Source: Acidobacteriota bacterium
GTDB taxonomy: Bacteria > Acidobacteriota > Vicinamibacteria > Vicinamibacterales > JACQTH01
Assembly: GCA_016178075.1 (NCBI GenBank)
Contig: JACOUA010000392.1
Coordinates: 1 to 35,740, forward strand
DNA: 35,740 nt
Reading direction: 5' to 3'
In this document: piece by piece, positions 22,952-31,464 of the stretch
Numbering within the stretch: position 1 is the stretch's first letter
Layout: every line of letters starts with the position of its first letter
The notes under the pieces: model-generated
The model's input: only the letters and a program-made list of their open reading frames with translations
Database searches by the model: none
Told to the model about the DNA's origin: nothing
Position numbers and translations under genes: made by a program

Positions 22952-24084
22952 TGCTGACGCGCAAGAATCCGCCCGTGTCCCGGCTGCTCGTCGCGCTCGC
23001 GATTGTGGCGCAGAGCTTTAGCTCGGCGAGCCTCGTGTTTGGGTTTGGCCACGCGCAGAGCGTTTCGCCGAAACCGCCGGATCCGCAGGTCGAGTCGCCC
23101 GTCGACGTCGAAAGGCCGCGCCCGACCGACGAGGAACGCCCCCGTCACGTCCGTCGGTTCGGATCGAGGGTCCGAATCGGAGGAGACGTCCACGTCGCCT
23201 CGGACGAGCTCGTGAGGAATCCGGTCGTGGCCGTCTTCGGTTCCGTCACGGTCGACGGCAAGGTTCGCGATGATGTGGTGGCGGTGTTCGGGGACGTGAG
23301 ACTGGGCCCTTCCGGCGAGGTCACGGGCGACGTCAGCGCGGTTGGAGGAATCGTCGATCAGGACCCGGGCTCGACGGTCGGAGGCCGGATCAACGAAGTC
23401 ACCTTTGGCGTCCCGCGGCTGCGGCTGAGGCCGCCGATCTTCGGCCCGTGGTTCCTTCGTGACGCGTGGCTTGCGCCGCTCAAGTTCGCCGGCGAGCTGC
23501 TGCGGATGATGGTGCTCGGGTTCCTCGCGTGCCTCCTGATGCTCGTGGCGCAGGGGCGCGTCGAGCGCATCCAGCGTGAGGCGGCCCACGCGCCGTGGAC
23601 CGCGGGTCTGGTCGGGCTCCTCGCCGAGCTGATCTTCGTCCCGCTCCTGGTCACTACCACGATCGTGCTCGTGATCTCGATCATCGGCATTCCGCTTCTG
23701 GTGCTGATGCCCTTCCTCCCGCTGGCGCTCTTCATCGCGGCGCTCATCGGGTTCACGGCGACGGCGTACGGCCTCGGCCGCCTCGTGTGGGAGCGCCTGG
23801 GCAGGACGACGCCGGGGCCGTTCGCGGCGCTGGTGGTCGGCCTGGCGATCGTCTGGGCGCTGACGTTCGCCGGCCGAATCACCTGGTTCGGCGGGTGGCC
23901 GGTGCGGCCCATCGCGGCGATGGTCCTCTTCATGGGCGTTCTCGTCGAGTACGTGATCTGGACCATCGGCCTCGGGGCCACGCTCATCACTCGCTTCGGC
24001 ACGCGCCCGCTGTTTGGCGTCGGCGCAGCCGCCGGTCCGGATCCGCACGGGGGCCTGATCGATCCCGATCCCGCCGCTGTGTGA
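22951..24084 (+). CDS. Bactofilin-like repeat domain plus multi-pass membrane protein
   Basis: 377 aa. A signal or anchor segment (about 10-35) is followed by a repeat-rich beta segment (about 70-145) with VVAVFGSVTVDGKVRDDVVA then VFGDVRLGPSGEVTGDVSAV. This resembles the polymer-forming cytoskeletal (bactofilin) beta-helix. About four to six hydrophobic helices follow between residues 175 and 360. It is translationally coupled to the BamA-like gene (TGATG), so the two proteins are likely made together for an envelope task. The exact role is unknown; the mix of a beta-helix and a polytopic domain is shared with other uncharacterised envelope proteins. Confidence 0.7.
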   Translation: MLTRKNPPVSRLLVALAIVAQSFSSASLVFGFGHAQSVSPKPPDPQVESPVDVERPRPTDEERPRHVRRFGSRVRIGGDVHVASDELVRNPVVAVFGSVTVDGKVRDDVVAVFGDVRLGPSGEVTGDVSAVGGIVDQDPGSTVGGRINEVTFGVPRLRLRPPIFGPWFLRDAWLAPLKFAGELLRMMVLGFLACLLMLVAQGRVERIQREAAHAPWTAGLVGLLAELIFVPLLVTTTIVLVISIIGIPLLVLMPFLPLALFIAALIGFTATAYGLGRLVWERLGRTTPGPFAALVVGLAIVWALTFAGRITWFGGWPVRPIAAMVLFMGVLVEYVIWTIGLGATLITRFGTRPLFGVGAAAGPDPHGGLIDPDPAAV

Positions 24085-24086
24085 CG

Positions 24087-24725
24087 ATGCCGCGCTGGAC
24101 GTTGCGATCGGGGGCCGCGCTCCTCGTCTGCGTCTGGCTGGTGCTGCACCCCACATCCGCCGAGGCCCTGAGCTGTGCGATCGCTGAAACCCGAAACGCG
24201 GGCGGCACGCTCCGGGTCGTGCTCGCAGTCAGCGATCCCTTCGGGTCCGGTCGCTTCCGCGAAATGGTCGACCGCGGGGGCACGCTGTACCTTCGCCTGC
24301 AATCCGACCTCTGGGAAGATCGCCCTGTCTGGGACAAGCTCGTGCAACCCTCCATCGTCACGGTCTTCAGAATCCTTCGCGATCCTGCGAGCGGCGCGGT
24401 GACGCTTCAGGATTCATCCGGGACGACCTCGAGCTTCAAGGAGTTCCCGCGCCAGTTGCCGCTCACCTTCGACGCCGGACCGATCGCGGGCCTGGTGGAT
24501 CGGGCGCGCTACTACCTCCGCACCCAGTTCACCGTCGTGACGGTCGAGCCGCGGGATATCGAGGATGTCAGCGAAGCGGTCTTCGGGCGTGACGATCGAT
24601 CGACCGGCCTTGGTGCGCTCGGAAAGTTCGTCTTTCGGAAAATCCTGCAGGTCAGCGACTATCTGCAAAGCGAGAGCTGCGAGCTGTCGAGCCGCAAGTT
24701 CGCGAGCGCGGATCTGCGGCGATAG
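24087..24725 (+). CDS. Uncharacterised secreted protein (possibly DUF4390-like)
   Basis: 212 aa with a signal peptide (RSGAALLVCVWLVLHPTSAEA; about 7-28). The mature part is mixed alpha/beta with no motif I can assign confidently. The pattern (beta-rich start, LYLRLQSDLWEDRPVWDKLV, then TQFTVVTVEP) loosely recalls DUF4390 proteins. Two Cys residues (in LSCA and SESCEL) might form a disulfide. It begins two bases after the preceding stop and is the last gene of the co-directional run that starts at 19450. Confidence 0.65.
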   Translation: MPRWTLRSGAALLVCVWLVLHPTSAEALSCAIAETRNAGGTLRVVLAVSDPFGSGRFREMVDRGGTLYLRLQSDLWEDRPVWDKLVQPSIVTVFRILRDPASGAVTLQDSSGTTSSFKEFPRQLPLTFDAGPIAGLVDRARYYLRTQFTVVTVEPRDIEDVSEAVFGRDDRSTGLGALGKFVFRKILQVSDYLQSESCELSSRKFASADLRR

Positions 24726-24768
24726 CAGCCGACAATCGTGGCGCCCCGGCTTTACCGAGCCATCTCGT

Positions 24769-25212
24769 TCAGTTCCGACCCGGAATGCTCGCCTGGATCC
24801 GCAGCGTGGTCGTGGCGGCGACCAGAACTTTCTCTTTCCGTTTCAGTCGGATCTGAACGTTGAAAATCCCCGACAGACGGTACATGTGCTCGACGGCGAA
24901 GCGCCGTTTGATCTCGCTCTTGCCAGCCTCGTACGGCTCGCAGTCCGCCGTCGACTCGGATCGCGTGCCGTCGCCCCAATCCCATTCGACGGTCGGACAG
25001 TAGTACTCCTGGTAGTCGTTGGGGCCGCCCTTGAGCTCGGCGGAGAGAAAAATCCGCATCGGCGCGAACCCGACCGCCGGATTGGCTTTGAGGGTCAGTG
25101 CGGGCTTCTTGATGTCTTTGGCGTCGGGCCTCGCGCGAAGCGGGAGAGGCAGGACCACGAGCGCCAGCACGACGGCCGTGACGGTGCGGCGATTCGAGGA
25201 TATCGAGGACAT
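24769..25212 (-). CDS. Small secreted PKD-like domain protein
   Basis: 147 aa. A signal peptide (about 1-29) is followed by one PKD/Ig-like beta sandwich: WDWGDGT and the later VEHMYRLSGIFNVQIRL fit the PKD consensus (WDFGDG...HTY...G.Y.V.L). Two cysteines (in YYCPTVEW and ADCEPY) could form a disulfide. I chose ATG 25212 because AAAGG lies six bases upstream and the signal peptide then starts the protein; ATG 25269 would run into the divergent pepA start. Probably a periplasmic or surface binding module. Convergent with the upstream unknown gene. Confidence 0.7.
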   Translation of the reverse strand: MSSISSNRRTVTAVVLALVVLPLPLRARPDAKDIKKPALTLKANPAVGFAPMRIFLSAELKGGPNDYQEYYCPTVEWDWGDGTRSESTADCEPYEAGKSEIKRRFAVEHMYRLSGIFNVQIRLKRKEKVLVAATTTLRIQASIPGRN

Positions 25213-25263
25213 GACCAACCTTTGGGCTTGAAGGCCGATTCCCTTCAATTGTAGCGTTGGTCT

Positions 25264-26772
25264 ATGCATGATGCCACCGGGTTCCGTGTGACGGTCTCCA
25301 GCGCCGATCCATGGCAGGTCGAGACCGAACTGCTGGTCATTCCGTTGTTCGAACAGGAGCCGTTACCGTTTCGCGATCTGGAGGAGGCGACCGGCGGTGA
25401 GATCGCCCGCGCGCTCGCGTCTTCGGAGTTCAAGGCGAAGCTGTTCGAGCTGTTCGTCACGCCGGCACAGGGGCGGACGTGGCGCGCTCGTCGCATCGCT
25501 GTCGCAGGCGCCGGGGCGGAAAAGGATTTCACGACGGATCGCGCCCGCAAGCTCGCCACTGCCACCGCAATAGCGGCGCGCCAACGTCGTGTCGATCGAA
25601 TCGCGTACGTCCATCGCGGCCCAGGCGATCCGGTCGCTGTCGGGCAGGCGGTCGCCGAGGGGTTCGTGCTCGCGGCGTTCAATCCGGGCGAGTACAAGAC
25701 CGAGGATCGCGACTTCGCTCCGGCCCGGACGCTCGAATTCGTGGCCTCCGGCGCGGCGACTGCGGGCCTGGCGAAAGCGATCGAGCGTGGCCGCCTGCTG
25801 GCGGAGTGCAGCAATCTGTCACGCAGGCTGTGCAACGAACCGGGCAGCAGCCTGCCGCCTCGGCTGTTCGCCGAGCGCGCGGCCGAGATCGCCTCGGTCG
25901 GGGGGGTCACCGTGGAGATTCTCGACGAGCAGCGCATCGCCGAGCTCGGCATGGGGCTGCTGTTGGGCGTGGCCCGCGGCAGCCACGAAAAGCCGAGGGT
26001 CATCATCATGACGCACGAGCCGCCCGGTGCGCCGCCCTCACCGGTGCTGGGGCTCGTCGGCAAAGGGATTACGTTCGACACCGGAGGGATTTCCATCAAG
26101 CCGGCCGACGGCATGGAGCGGATGAAGGACGACATGTCGGGCGGCGCCGCGGTGGCGTGCGCGATGCGGGCGATTGGCCTGCTCGGCGCGCCGATTCGGG
26201 TCGTCGGCGTTGTCCCGAGCTCCGAGAACATGCCAGGTGGGGCGGCCATCAAGCCCGGAGACGTGCTGCGAGGCGCGAGCGGGAAGACGGTCGAGGTGCT
26301 GAACACGGATGCGGAGGGGCGGCTGATTCTCGGCGACGCGCTCTGGTACGCGCGTCAGCTCGGCGCCACGCATCTGGTCGACGTCGCCACGCTCACCGGC
26401 GCATGCGTCGTCGCGCTCGGTAAGATCACGACAGGCCTGTTTGGCACGCCGGACGCCTGGGTGCAGGTCGTCCGCGAGGTGGCCGACAAAGCGGGCGATC
26501 GCGCCTGGCCCATGCCGGTGTTCGAGGAATACAAGGAACAGTTGAAGAGCGACATCGCCGATCTGGCGAACGTTGGCGGTCGGCCCGCGGGCGCGATCAC
26601 GGCGGCCTTGTTCCTGAAAGAGTTCACCGGGGGGTTGCCATGGGTTCATCTCGACATCGCGGGAACCGCGTGGGCGGAAGAGGCCAAGCCATTCATGCCG
26701 AAAGGGCCGACGGGCGTCGCGGCGCGCACTCTGGCGGAGCTGGCGTTTACGAGTGATCGCTGGAGGTTCTGA
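25264..26772 (+). CDS. pepA: Leucyl aminopeptidase, M17 family
   Basis: 502 aa. A cytosolic two-metal aminopeptidase removing N-terminal residues in peptide turnover. The metal and catalytic set is intact: K267 and D272 in GKGITFDTGGISIKP (with K279), D290 in MKDDMSGGAA, and D349, E351, R353 in the family signature NTDAEGRL. The N-terminal macro-like domain is about 1-165. PepA homologues in some bacteria also bind DNA; nothing here speaks to that. Only 51 bases separate it from the divergent PKD gene. The ATG at 25264 has no strong Shine-Dalgarno. Confidence 0.93.
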   Translation: MHDATGFRVTVSSADPWQVETELLVIPLFEQEPLPFRDLEEATGGEIARALASSEFKAKLFELFVTPAQGRTWRARRIAVAGAGAEKDFTTDRARKLATATAIAARQRRVDRIAYVHRGPGDPVAVGQAVAEGFVLAAFNPGEYKTEDRDFAPARTLEFVASGAATAGLAKAIERGRLLAECSNLSRRLCNEPGSSLPPRLFAERAAEIASVGGVTVEILDEQRIAELGMGLLLGVARGSHEKPRVIIMTHEPPGAPPSPVLGLVGKGITFDTGGISIKPADGMERMKDDMSGGAAVACAMRAIGLLGAPIRVVGVVPSSENMPGGAAIKPGDVLRGASGKTVEVLNTDAEGRLILGDALWYARQLGATHLVDVATLTGACVVALGKITTGLFGTPDAWVQVVREVADKAGDRAWPMPVFEEYKEQLKSDIADLANVGGRPAGAITAALFLKEFTGGLPWVHLDIAGTAWAEEAKPFMPKGPTGVAARTLAELAFTSDRWRF

Positions 26773-26779
26773 AGAAGCT

Positions 26780-26968
26780 CACCACGGAGCACACAGAGAC
26801 CGCAGGGAAGAACCTACACCAGTTTTCAGTTCTCAGTAGTCAGTTCTCAGTTCAGCAAGGACGGAAACAACTGAAAACTGAGAACTGATAACTGAAAACT
26901 GCACCACACGGGAATGCAATACGGAATAAGGGCGAGTTCTAAGCCTTCTCGGTGCGCTCTGTGGTGAA
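26780..26968. repeat. Composite nested repeat between pepA and a small membrane protein gene
   Basis: An outer pair of inverted copies of a CACCACGGAGCACACAGAG-type repeat (26780-26810 and 26944-26968, the latter inverted) encloses a heptad inverted repeat. The right outer copy is partly coding: it forms the last nine or so codons of the 26939-27223 gene. The gap 26773-26938 otherwise holds nothing recognisable. Confidence 0.7.
26820..26901. repeat. Heptad inverted repeat, copy 6 (AACTGAG family)
   Basis: The left arm (26820-26852) and right arm (26869-26901) match as inverted repeats at about 29 of 33 positions, with a 16-base spacer (AGCAAGGACGG in its middle). It is the best preserved copy. 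It lies between convergent genes, nested inside another repeat pair. Confidence 0.88.
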
Positions 26969-27223
26969 CGTGGCTGCTTGAGCGATGGAGGAGAGCCGGA
27001 ATCCGTAGTCGCTCGCGGCGGGCTTCCCTTCACGAGCGCCGGGCCGCTTGAACTTGAACCAGATCAGCGCTCCCCCCAGGAGCAGCCCGAAAAGCGCCGC
27101 CCCAAGAAGAAGCAGCCCGACGAGGCCGATGGCCTCGAGGAGGATGTCGGCCACGCCCACCTCCGGGGTAGGTTTGTTCACGATCTTGACGATGACGGGC
27201 ATGATCGGCTGCTGAAGCAGCAT
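26939..27223 (-). CDS. Small single-pass membrane protein, unknown
   Basis: 94 aa. One strongly hydrophobic stretch (DILLEAIGLVGLLLLGAALF and onward, about residues 25-55) is followed by a basic stop-transfer patch FKFKRPGAR. No known domain. The last residues (TFTTERTEKA) are encoded by a dispersed repeat, which suggests the reading frame ran into repeat sequence after losing its original stop. ATG 27223 or ATG 27202 could start it; neither has a clear ribosome binding site. It lies 12 bases downstream of the amidase gene and is probably its operon partner. It could be a false prediction, but the membrane pattern and spacing favour a real gene. Confidence 0.55.
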   Translation of the reverse strand: MLLQQPIMPVIVKIVNKPTPEVGVADILLEAIGLVGLLLLGAALFGLLLGGALIWFKFKRPGAREGKPAASDYGFRLSSIAQAATFTTERTEKA

Positions 27224-27235
27224 GGATCCATTGTA

Positions 27236-29071
27236 CTACTGTAGTGCCGTGGTCTGGGTTCCTTTGAGCGAGCGCTGATACTTTCGGATTCCGTCCATGA
27301 GGGCCTCCGCGAGCCGCTGCCGGTAGGCCGTGGTCTTCAAGAGCTGGGACTCTTGCCTGTTCGTGATGAACGACACCTCGGCCAGAATGCTCGGCATCGA
27401 GGCGCCGACGAGCACGACGAAGGGCGCCTGCTTGACACCGAGGTCGCGGACGGTCTTGTTGCTGCTCTTCGCGCGCTTTACCATCGCGTCCTGCACCTGA
27501 GTCGCAAGATCGCGCGACTCGTCGAGCTTGTTGTTGAGCGCGATGGCCTTCACGATGTCGTTCAGGTTGTGCATCGATTGGCCCGAGACCGTGTTCTCGC
27601 GCGCTGCGACCGCGGCGGCCTCCGGGTTCGAGGCGAAGTTCAAGAAGAAGGTCTCGATCCCATGCGCGGTCGGATTCGAGTTGGCGTTCACGTGGATCGA
27701 CACGAACATGTCGGCGTTTTCCCGGTTCGCAATGGCCGTCCGCTGTTCGAGGGGGATGAACTCGTTCTTCTTTCGGGTCAGGACGACTTCGACGCCGGGT
27801 TCCTTGTCGAGGAGCTTCGACAACCGCAGGGCGATGTCGAGCGCGACATCCGCTTCCGTCAGCCCCCTGATCTTCGCGCCGGGATCGTGGCCGCCGTGAC
27901 CGGGGTCGATCACGATCCGCGACACCCCGAGCCCGAGCTGCCTCGCCAGTGAGTACCCGCCGCGCCGGTTGGCGGATGGAAGGGAGGGGGCCGAGACTGA
28001 CGGCGGCGCCGTCGCTCTTGCCTGAATCGGCGGGGGCGAGTCCAGCAGCATCTGGGTCGTGACCAGCTCGGGGGGCGCTGGAATCTGGATCGATCGCGGG
28101 AGCACGGTCGGAAGGCCGACGCGCGCGAGCACTTCCGCTCGCGGTATCGGTCGCGAGGGCACTGCGGCCGCCACGGGTTTGGGCACGTACGCGAGCGGCC
28201 GGGGAGGCGCGCCGACCGAGGGCTGCATCGTGCGCTCGCAGTCAATCACCAGGCGGAACGGTTGATACAGCGTGAAGAGGCTGTATTTGGCGATGCCTTC
28301 CGCATCCATCACGACCCGGGTCGTTCTGCCGGGATGGCGCCCGATCCGAATCTGCCTGACGAGATCGTCCGTGTAGGTGAACACGGCGTCCACCAGCTTC
28401 GGCCCGGGCGTGGTCCCTTTCAGATCGACGAACACGCGCGAAGGATGGTCGATCCGCGCCTGCTCGAAGAGGACCTCGCGATCGAGCTCGAGCGAAATCC
28501 GGATGGTTCCGGGTAGAACCGTCCGCGTCACGCTCCGAAGAACGACCGTGTCCGCTGGCGGCGCGGGCGGCCCCACGGTCGGTACCGCCGCACCGGGGCG
28601 CGGAGCGGGGGCTGGCGTGGCGCCGAGCGTGCTCGGCGAGCGCGGCATGGGTCCGGTCGATTGCGAGGCTGGGGCGAGCCCTTCGAGCTCGGTTCGGGCG
28701 CCAGCGACGAGCGAGCTCGTCGGGTACTGATCGACGAGCGTCCTCAAGAGCCTGACGGCGGTCCGCCTGTCGCGCGCGTCGCCGAAGCGCTCGTTCGCGA
28801 GCCGGGCCAGCGCCGCAGCTTTCAACAGCGCGTTGTCGCTGTACCCGCTTTTCGGATAGCGGCGCACGACCACCTCGTAGGCGCCGATGGTGTCGCGGAA
28901 CTCTTTCGCCGCCGGTGAACGATCGCCTGCCGCGACCGCCGTTCGAAGCGCCTCGTCTTTGCCGACCGCGCGCTGGTAGAGCTCGCGAGCCGGTTGGCCG
29001 CCGGCAGGCGCCGGCCTGGCGACGAGGACCGCACCAGCGACCATCGCGAAGAGTAGGTGCTTCATGGGCAT
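27236..29071 (-). CDS. N-acetylmuramoyl-L-alanine amidase (TPR + AMIN + amidase_3)
   Basis: 611 aa. It cleaves the amide bond between MurNAc and the stem peptide, a periplasmic cell-separation activity. Order: signal peptide (about 1-25), a TPR-like region (about 28-135), a proline-rich linker, an AMIN targeting domain (about 170-290), a second linker, and a zinc amidase_3 domain (about 380-600). Zinc-site motifs are IDPGHGGHDPG, the TEAD glutamate, SIHVNAN, and the catalytic glutamate in ILAEVSFITN. AmiC-type enzymes have AMIN and amidase domains; the N-terminal TPR-like part is extra. AGGAG (29077-29081) lies five bases before ATG 29071 and overlaps the ftsK stop. It sits directly downstream of ftsK, consistent with a division role. 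Confidence 0.9.
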   Translation of the reverse strand: MPMKHLLFAMVAGAVLVARPAPAGGQPARELYQRAVGKDEALRTAVAAGDRSPAAKEFRDTIGAYEVVVRRYPKSGYSDNALLKAAALARLANERFGDARDRRTAVRLLRTLVDQYPTSSLVAGARTELEGLAPASQSTGPMPRSPSTLGATPAPAPRPGAAVPTVGPPAPPADTVVLRSVTRTVLPGTIRISLELDREVLFEQARIDHPSRVFVDLKGTTPGPKLVDAVFTYTDDLVRQIRIGRHPGRTTRVVMDAEGIAKYSLFTLYQPFRLVIDCERTMQPSVGAPPRPLAYVPKPVAAAVPSRPIPRAEVLARVGLPTVLPRSIQIPAPPELVTTQMLLDSPPPIQARATAPPSVSAPSLPSANRRGGYSLARQLGLGVSRIVIDPGHGGHDPGAKIRGLTEADVALDIALRLSKLLDKEPGVEVVLTRKKNEFIPLEQRTAIANRENADMFVSIHVNANSNPTAHGIETFFLNFASNPEAAAVAARENTVSGQSMHNLNDIVKAIALNNKLDESRDLATQVQDAMVKRAKSSNKTVRDLGVKQAPFVVLVGASMPSILAEVSFITNRQESQLLKTTAYRQRLAEALMDGIRKYQRSLKGTQTTALQ

Positions 29072-29079
29072 GGCGGCTC

Positions 29080-31452
29080 CTAGCGGAGCTGGGTGTCCAC
29101 CTCGTCGAAGTACTGACGATCGACCAGCACCTCGCGCGGCTTGCCGCCGGCGGCCGCCGACACGAGCCCTTCGGCTTCCATCATGTCGACCAGGCGGGCG
29201 GCCCGGCTGAATCCGATCCGAAGCCGCCGCTGCAGGTACGAGATCGACGCCTGGCCGCTCGACACGACGATGCGGGCGGCCTCGTCGTACAGGTCGTCTT
29301 TCTCGAATTGCAGCGTTTCCTCGGCTTTGTCGTCCGCCGTGATGGTCTCGTCGTAGCTCGGCTTCGCTTGTTTGCGGAGGAAGCTCGCCAGCCGGGCGCT
29401 CTCTTGCTCGGAGATGTACGGACCATGCAGCCTGATCAGGCGGGAGGACGCCGGCGGCAGGTACAGCATGTCGCCGCTGCCGAGCAGCTGTTCGGCGCCG
29501 CTCGTGTCGAGGATCGTTCGCGAGTCGACGCGCGACGAGACCCGGAACGAGATCCGCGCCGGCAGGTTCGCCTTGATGAGCCCCGTGATGACGTCGACCG
29601 ACGGCCGCTGGGTCGCGAGGATCAGGTGGATCCCGACCGCCCGCGCCATTTGCGCCAGGCGTGCGATCGATTCCTCGACTTCGTTGCTGGCCACCATCAT
29701 CAGATCCGCGAGCTCGTCGATCACGACCACCACGTACGGGAGCGGCTTCGGCGTCTCACCGTCCTTCTTGGCTTTCTCTTCGAGCAGGTATTGGATGTTC
29801 CGGTTGTACTGCTCGATGTTCCGCACACCTTCGGCGGCGAGCGTCTTGTAGCGCTCCTCCATTTCCCCCACGGCCCAGCGCAGCGCGTTGGCGGCCTGCT
29901 TGGGGTCGACGACGACCGGCGTCAGGAGGTGGGGCAGATCCTCGTACATCCCGAGCTCCAGGCGCTTCGGATCGATCAGAATCAGCCGCACCTCGTCCGG
30001 CGTCGCCCGATAGAGCATGCTCGTCAGCATGCTGTTGATGGCGACGGATTTGCCCGCGCCCGTGGAGCCCGCGATGAGCAAGTGCGGCATGGCCGCCAGA
30101 TCGCTCATGAACGGCTCGCCGTGAATCGTTTTCCCCAGCGCCATCGTGAGCTTCGACGTCGAGCGGCGATAGGCTTCCGATTCGAGCAGCTCCCTGAGGG
30201 AGATCTGCTCGCGGACCTGGTTCGGAATCTGAACCCCCACCGTCGACTTTCCGGGGATGCGATCGATCAGCACCGACTCGGCCTGCATCGCCAGCGACAG
30301 ATCGTCCGCGAGGCCGGTGATCTTGCTGTACTTGATGCCGGCGTCGGGCTTGAACTCGAACGTCGTCACGACCGGTCCTGGGTGAATCTGGACGACAGCG
30401 CCCTCGACCGCGAACTCGCGGCACTTCTCTTCGAGCAGCCGCGCGGCGTCCATCAGCTCCCGCTCGTCGATTTTGCGTTCGATCTTTGGCGAATCCAGGA
30501 GGGCGAGCGGCGGCAGGTTGAACCCGTCCTTCTTCCGTTCGGCCGGCGTCTTGGTGGCGGCGTCGGGGCCTGCGAGCGGAAGCGGCGGGGTCATCACCGC
30601 GACACGCTCCCGCCTGGCGGAAGCCGAAGGACGCTCCGCCGGCGACGGGAGGTCCGGTGGACCAGAGGCCTTTGACGCAGGCGCGGGCTTCGCGGTCCCC
30701 GAGACGACCGATGCGCGAGGTTGTCTGGCGTCGGCCTCCTTCAAGGCCACGACGGCGGCCATCTCCTTTTCAGGCTTCATCGTGCCATCGGCCGCCCGCT
30801 TCGTGTGTTTGGCGATGACCTCGCGCCGCTGTCGCTCGCGGCGCCGCTCGTCGCGCCACGTCCGGAAGCTGGCCCTGGCCCTGGAGAAGAGATCGGTCGT
30901 CGCCTCCATGCAAGACGCGAAGAGCCGCCCGAAGGAGAATTGGCTCACCAGGATCACGGAAAGGAACAGCAGCGTGAGAATGACGATGATCGAGCCGGTG
31001 CGATTGAGGTAACTCGAGAACTCCGCCGCGAGCCACTCGCCGATGTAGCCGCCCGATCGGAATTCCTTCCCGTTGACCTGGATGCCGCCGAACGCGAGGC
31101 TCAGAAGCGACGAGAGGCAGCTGAAGAGCAGCGCGACGCCGACCATCTTCGTGTACACGGCGTCGAACACCCGGCACCAGAAATACTGCCAGCCGACGAC
31201 GGCCAGGACCGCGGGGATCACGTACGACGCGTACCCGACGAGCTGGAATGACAGCTCCGCGAGGAACGCCCCCACGCGACCGATGAAGTTCGCGGGCACA
31301 CGTTCGGATGCGGCCTCGTACGTGTTGAAGAACCACGCCTGGTCGGACGGATCGTAGGTGGCAAGGGCGACCAGCCAGATAAGCGCCGCTCCGAAGAGCA
31401 CCACGCCCACGATCTCGCTCACACGCCGGGACAAAGTCGAAGAGCCCGCCAT
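29080..31452 (-). CDS. ftsK: DNA translocase FtsK/SpoIIIE
   Basis: 790 aa. A septum-located hexameric ATPase that pumps chromosomal DNA during division. The N-terminal part (about 1-190) has four or so membrane helices (e.g. IVGVVLFGAALIWLVALA). A linker rich in Pro/Ala follows, then the motor: Walker A GSTGAGKS (about 460-467), Walker B VVVIDELADLMM, and LATQRPSVDVITGLIKAN. The C-terminal gamma domain (about 725-790: AARIVVSSGQASISYLQRRL, then GFSRAARLVDMME) reads KOPS-like polar sequences. The linker is short, so it is nearer SpoIIIE than the long E. coli FtsK. It starts 12 bases after the RNase J stop. Confidence 0.95.
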   Translation of the reverse strand: MAGSSTLSRRVSEIVGVVLFGAALIWLVALATYDPSDQAWFFNTYEAASERVPANFIGRVGAFLAELSFQLVGYASYVIPAVLAVVGWQYFWCRVFDAVYTKMVGVALLFSCLSSLLSLAFGGIQVNGKEFRSGGYIGEWLAAEFSSYLNRTGSIIVILTLLFLSVILVSQFSFGRLFASCMEATTDLFSRARASFRTWRDERRRERQRREVIAKHTKRAADGTMKPEKEMAAVVALKEADARQPRASVVSGTAKPAPASKASGPPDLPSPAERPSASARRERVAVMTPPLPLAGPDAATKTPAERKKDGFNLPPLALLDSPKIERKIDERELMDAARLLEEKCREFAVEGAVVQIHPGPVVTTFEFKPDAGIKYSKITGLADDLSLAMQAESVLIDRIPGKSTVGVQIPNQVREQISLRELLESEAYRRSTSKLTMALGKTIHGEPFMSDLAAMPHLLIAGSTGAGKSVAINSMLTSMLYRATPDEVRLILIDPKRLELGMYEDLPHLLTPVVVDPKQAANALRWAVGEMEERYKTLAAEGVRNIEQYNRNIQYLLEEKAKKDGETPKPLPYVVVVIDELADLMMVASNEVEESIARLAQMARAVGIHLILATQRPSVDVITGLIKANLPARISFRVSSRVDSRTILDTSGAEQLLGSGDMLYLPPASSRLIRLHGPYISEQESARLASFLRKQAKPSYDETITADDKAEETLQFEKDDLYDEAARIVVSSGQASISYLQRRLRIGFSRAARLVDMMEAEGLVSAAAGGKPREVLVDRQYFDEVDTQLR

Positions 31453-31464
31453 AACGTTCGCGAC

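Noticed and set aside
22804-24156. 450-codon minus-strand open frame opposite the Omp85 and bactofilin-like genes
   Set aside because: Highly charged, low-complexity translation with no domain; the opposite strand has signal peptides, membrane helices and coupled starts.
28915-30675. 586-codon plus-strand open frame opposite ftsK and the amidase
   Set aside because: It is antisense to well-supported genes; Arg/His/Asp/Val-rich composition is the usual shadow of GC-rich coding DNA.
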